NCBI GenBank assembly: GCA_003545125.1
Contig: DQCI01000245.1
Span: 1-8,986 of the forward strand
Direction: 5' to 3'
DNA length: 8,986 nt
Source of the DNA: Paracoccaceae bacterium
Lineage (GTDB): Bacteria; Pseudomonadota; Alphaproteobacteria; Rhodobacterales; Rhodobacteraceae
Translations under genes and position numbers: made by a program
Part shown: piece after piece, positions 6,275 through 8,986 of the stretch
How the letters are laid out: each line of letters starts with the position of its first letter
Position numbering within the stretch: position 1 is the first letter of the stretch
Notes under the pieces: generated by a model
Database searches by the model: none
Told to the model about the DNA's origin: nothing
What the model saw: only the letters and a program-made list of their open reading frames with translations

Positions 6275-6521
6275 GGGGATACTCTGTGGCGAGCCGGGCG
6301 GGCTTTGCAAGTCAAATGCAGCCCATAGCCTGAAGCCAGGGCGGGCGGTCTGGCGCGGTCCGGTCACGCGACGGCCCGCGGCGGCACCGGTCCCGCGAGG
6401 CTGTTGTTCCCGGGCTTTGCGCGCCGCCCGCCCAAAGCGCGACGGCACGCGGCCGTCACCCAAGCCGCGGAGAGCGCCGAAGCGGTCGAGACCGGCCCGC
6501 GCCCCGGTGCCGGTGCCGGCG
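6275..6521. other. Intergenic region between the second dehydrogenase gene and the small membrane-protein gene
   Basis: These 247 bp form the 3' flank of the dehydrogenase gene and the 5' flank of the small gene. I see no gene. An 8-bp match to one half of the LacI-type operator (CTTTGCAA, 6303-6310) lies about 30 bp upstream of the small gene, within an imperfect stem GGGC-TT-TGCA/TGCAGCCC (6301-6325 region). GCTTTG/CAAAGC arms further upstream could form another hairpin. A CCGGTG triplet repeat precedes the dehydrogenase stop. No convincing promoter was found. Confidence 0.5.
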
Positions 6522-7694
6522 TCAGGCGTAGTCGAGCCAGACCCCGCCGGCATCAGCAGAGCGCACGCAGGCTTCGACCCAGCGCACACCCTCGACGCCC
6601 GCGCGCACGTCCGGGTACCACATGCCCGCGACACGGGTAGGATCGCCGTCGTCGCGCGCCTCCATCGCGAGGGCGAAGCGGGCATAGAGGTTGGCCCAGG
6701 CCTCGAACAGACCTTCCGCATGACCCGCGCCGATCCGGTCCTCTTGATGTGCCGCCGCTTCGAGATAGGGCATGCCCCGGTCGAGGATCCGCACCGGCTC
6801 GCCCTGCACTTCGTAGGTAAGCTGGTTCGGGTGTTCGTCCCACCATTCGATCGACGCATTCTCACCGGTGATCCGCACTTTCTGACGGTGCGTCGACCCG
6901 GCGTTGACTGCCGAGGACCAGACCGTGCCGAAGGCGCCGTTCTCGTATTCCATCAGCGTCATCGCGTTGTCTTCAAGCGGCGCGCGCGAGGCGACGAAGC
7001 TCTGGCGCGCGCACATCAGCCGCTTGATCCTGAGCTCAGGGCAGATCACCTCCGAGAGGTACAGCGGATGGGTGCCGATATCGCCCAATACGTAGGACGG
7101 CCCCGAGGTTTCGGGCTTCATCCGCCAGGCGGCGCCCGGATCGTTCGCCTCGACCGCGGCGGAATGGAACCCGTGGGCAAATTGCAGGGTCACAAGCCGG
7201 ATCACGCCCAGCGCGCCCGCCGCCACCATCTGCCGCGCCTGCTCGATCATCGGGAAGCCCGAATAGCCATAGGCGACGCCGACAACGCGGCCCTTGTCGC
7301 GGGCCAACTTCTCAAGCTCTTCGGCCTGCGCCGTGGTGAAGGTGAGCGGCTTTTCACAAACCACGTGCAGCCCGTGTTCGAGCGCCGCCTTGGTGATCGC
7401 GTAATGGGTGTTGTTCGGCGTGGCGATCGAGACAGCGCGGATGCCGTCCGGGCGCGCGGCCTCACCCGCGAACATCGCCGCATAGTCGCCGTAGCAGCGC
7501 GCCGGATCGAGCCCGAGCGCCGCGCCGAAGGCCGCGCCGCGGGCGGGGTCGATGTCGAACGCGCCTGCCACGAGGTCGAAATAGCTGTCGCGCATCGCCG
7601 CCGAGCGGTGGATATAGCCGATCTGGCTGCCTTTGCCGCCGCCCACCATCCCCCATCGAATGGCTTCTTTCGTTTTGCGGTCGCCCATCATCAT
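6522..7694 (-). CDS. Gfo/Idh/MocA-family oxidoreductase, second and divergent paralog
   Basis: A 390-residue NAD(P)-dependent oxidoreductase. The Rossmann motif is WGMVGGGKGSQIGYIHR (14-30), CEKPLTF (113-119) carries the catalytic Lys115, and LGDIGTHPLYLSE (203-215) supplies Asp205 and His209. The GGGKGSQIG-IHR form and the C-terminal HQEDRIGAGHAEGLFEAW region (316-333) place it in a different subgroup from the dehydrogenase at 2606-3709. Relatives occur in polyol and inositol gene clusters, so the substrate is probably a cyclitol, sugar or sugar-derived ketone; no specific reaction can be assigned. Three ATG codons are adjacent (7694, 7691, 7688); the first is best spaced from AGAGAGG. Upstream and in the same direction lies xsc, 140 bp away across a hairpin, so it may be read through from xsc or have its own promoter. 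Confidence 0.9.
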   Translation of the reverse strand: MMMGDRKTKEAIRWGMVGGGKGSQIGYIHRSAAMRDSYFDLVAGAFDIDPARGAAFGAALGLDPARCYGDYAAMFAGEAARPDGIRAVSIATPNNTHYAITKAALEHGLHVVCEKPLTFTTAQAEELEKLARDKGRVVGVAYGYSGFPMIEQARQMVAAGALGVIRLVTLQFAHGFHSAAVEANDPGAAWRMKPETSGPSYVLGDIGTHPLYLSEVICPELRIKRLMCARQSFVASRAPLEDNAMTLMEYENGAFGTVWSSAVNAGSTHRQKVRITGENASIEWWDEHPNQLTYEVQGEPVRILDRGMPYLEAAAHQEDRIGAGHAEGLFEAWANLYARFALAMEARDDGDPTRVAGMWYPDVRAGVEGVRWVEACVRSADAGGVWLDYA

Positions 7695-7763
7695 CTCGCA
7701 TCCTCTCTTACGCCAGGCGCGCGACCGCCGTCGGCACCCGAACCCCTGCGTTGTCCGCTTACC

Positions 7764-7788
7764 CCCAATCAGTACAATCCTGATCGGG
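7764..7788 (-). terminator. Hairpin between xsc and the second dehydrogenase gene (terminator or attenuator candidate)
   Basis: On the minus-strand transcript CCCGAUCAG and CUGAUUGGG pair over nine positions, including one G-U wobble, around a seven-base loop GAUUGUA. The plus strand would have an A-C mismatch instead, so the structure favours transcripts of xsc. It lies about 46 bases after the xsc stop. No U-run follows, so it is not a textbook intrinsic terminator. It may stabilise the xsc mRNA end or limit read-through into the downstream gene. Confidence 0.5.
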
Positions 7789-7834
7789 AAGGGGCCAGTG
7801 CCGCGACCGCTGAACCGCGCAAAAACGCCCGGGC

Positions 7835-8986
7835 CTAACCGCGCATGTCGCCCGCGTCGACGCCCGCCACCGCGACCGGCTTTTTCATCGCGTCGCGGCG
7901 GAAGGGGTCGCCCAGCTCCTGGTTGATCATCGCCTCGATCAGCGTGGTCTTGCCGGCCTTCTGGTCCTTGATCGCCTGGTCGAGGGCCGCCGTCAGCTCG
8001 TCCATCGTGCGCGCCACCACGCCCTGCAGGCCGCAGGCTTTGGCGATCCCGGCGTAGCTCACCTGTTCGTCGAGCTCGGTGCCGACGAAATTGTCGTCGT
8101 ACCACAGCGTCGAATTGCGCTTCTCCGCGCCCCATTGGTAATTGCGGAAGACGATGTGGGTGATCGCCGGCCACTCCTTGCGGCCGATGGCGGTAAGCTC
8201 GGTCACCGCGATGCCGAAGGCACCGTCGCCCGAGAAGCCGACGACCGGCACGTCCGGGCAGGCGATCTTGGCGCCGATGATCGAGGGCAGCCCGTAGCCG
8301 CAGGGGCCGAACAGGCCGGGCGCGAGGTATTTGCGGCCCGCCTCGAACGTGGGGTAGGCATTGCCGATGGCGCAATTGTTGCCGATGTCGGACGAAATGA
8401 TCGCCTCTTTCGGCAGGGCGGACTGGATAGCCCGCCAGGCCATGCGGGGGCTCATCCAGTCGGGCTTGGCCGCGCGGGCACGCTCGTTCCAGCTGGTGCC
8501 GGGATCGTCGTCCTCGTGGTCCATGCTCGCGAGCTGCTGGGCCCAGCGCGACTTGGTTTCGCTGATCCGGGCGCGTCGGGCCGCGCGGCCCTCATCGCCA
8601 GCGCCATCGGCAAGCTGCCCGAGGATGCCCTTGGCGACCTTCGCCGCGTCGCCGACGATGCCGATCTCGACCGGCTTGGTCAGGCCGATCCGGTCGGGGT
8701 TGATGTCGACCTGGATGATCTTGGCGTCCGCCGGCCAATACTCCATGCCGTAGCCCGGAAGGGTCGAGAACGGGTTGAGGCGGGTGCCGAGCGCCAGCAC
8801 CACGTCGGCGTTCTTGATGAGCTCCATCGCCGCCTTGGAGCCGTTGTAGCCGAGCGGCCCGGCGAACAAGGGGTGCGCGCCGGGGAATGCGTCGTTGTGC
8901 TGGTAGCCGACGCAGACCGGCGCTTCGAGCCGCTCGGCCAGCGCCATCGCCGCATCTATCCCGCCGTGCGAGAGCACCACGCCCGC
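7835..8986 (-). CDS. xsc: Sulfoacetaldehyde acetyltransferase (Xsc), C-terminal part, cut by the right edge
   Basis: ThDP-dependent enzyme that converts sulfoacetaldehyde plus phosphate into acetyl phosphate and sulfite, the desulfonation step for taurine, isethionate and other C2 sulfonates, in the cytoplasm. The 383 visible residues match Xsc throughout: GYQHNDAFPGAHPLFAGPLG (28-47 of the fragment), the cofactor motif SGDGAFGIAVTE (252-263) with NYQWGAEKRNSTLWYDDNF (282-300), which is diagnostic for Xsc, and VSYAGIAKACGLQG (309-322). The C-terminus ends in MRG. Full-length Xsc is about 590 residues, so roughly 210 N-terminal residues and the start lie beyond the right edge. In many Rhodobacterales xsc is followed by pta, which uses its acetyl phosphate; here the next gene is a Gfo/Idh dehydrogenase. 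Confidence 0.95.
   Translation of the reverse strand, partial: AGVVLSHGGIDAAMALAERLEAPVCVGYQHNDAFPGAHPLFAGPLGYNGSKAAMELIKNADVVLALGTRLNPFSTLPGYGMEYWPADAKIIQVDINPDRIGLTKPVEIGIVGDAAKVAKGILGQLADGAGDEGRAARRARISETKSRWAQQLASMDHEDDDPGTSWNERARAAKPDWMSPRMAWRAIQSALPKEAIISSDIGNNCAIGNAYPTFEAGRKYLAPGLFGPCGYGLPSIIGAKIACPDVPVVGFSGDGAFGIAVTELTAIGRKEWPAITHIVFRNYQWGAEKRNSTLWYDDNFVGTELDEQVSYAGIAKACGLQGVVARTMDELTAALDQAIKDQKAGKTTLIEAMINQELGDPFRRDAMKKPVAVAGVDAGDMRG

Noticed and set aside
6222..7838. 538-residue rightward open frame.
   Set aside because: It is antisense to the second dehydrogenase, with no recognisable domain and an Arg/His/Pro-rich composition typical of shadow frames.
7695..8375. Leftward frame extending the second dehydrogenase upstream into xsc.
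   Set aside because: It overlaps xsc out of frame; the dehydrogenase has a proper ribosome site and family start at 7694.

Overview
The window is a GC-rich, densely packed stretch of bacterial chromosome or large plasmid. Its protein set (inositol catabolism enzymes, sulfoacetaldehyde acetyltransferase, and a small two-helix membrane protein ending in a WDPKEE-type tail) and its strong third-position G/C preference suggest an alphaproteobacterium, most likely a Rhodobacterales member (Paracoccus/Roseobacter type). That placement is inferred from protein character, not from a marker gene.

Left part (1-4612): a myo-inositol-type catabolic locus built around a divergent control region. Leftward run iolD (complete) and iolC (its 3' part lies beyond the left edge); the two are coupled through a TGATG stop/start overlap. 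Rightward run a Gfo/Idh/MocA NAD(P)-dependent dehydrogenase and an IolE/IolI-like TIM-barrel enzyme, 9 bp apart. The 126-bp gap between the two arms holds a palindrome with an 8-bp perfect arm and a central CpG (2561-2580), which has the form of a LacI-family operator. It sits just downstream of a reasonable promoter for the rightward genes.

Middle (4613-6274): a convergent intergenic region with a striking 46-bp inverted repeat whose 19-bp arms each contain a 14-bp perfect palindrome. Then come a leftward LacI-family repressor, the obvious candidate reader of the 2561-2580 operator, and a leftward 63-residue two-helix membrane protein with a 12-bp tandem repeat array ending at its stop codon.

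Right part (6275-8986): a second, distantly related Gfo/Idh/MocA dehydrogenase and the C-terminal two thirds of xsc (sulfoacetaldehyde acetyltransferase), both leftward, separated by 140 bp containing a hairpin. The rest of xsc lies off the right edge.

Proposed joint function: a dehydrogenase oxidises an inositol isomer or related cyclitol/sugar to an inosose, a TIM-barrel enzyme isomerises or dehydrates it, IolD opens the ring dione, and IolC phosphorylates the resulting 5-dehydro-2-deoxygluconate. The LacI protein would sense an inducer from this pathway. Xsc belongs to C2-sulfonate (taurine/isethionate-type) dissimilation; whether it is functionally tied to the neighbouring dehydrogenase or merely adjacent cannot be settled here. 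No RNA genes, insertion sequences or CRISPR arrays were seen.
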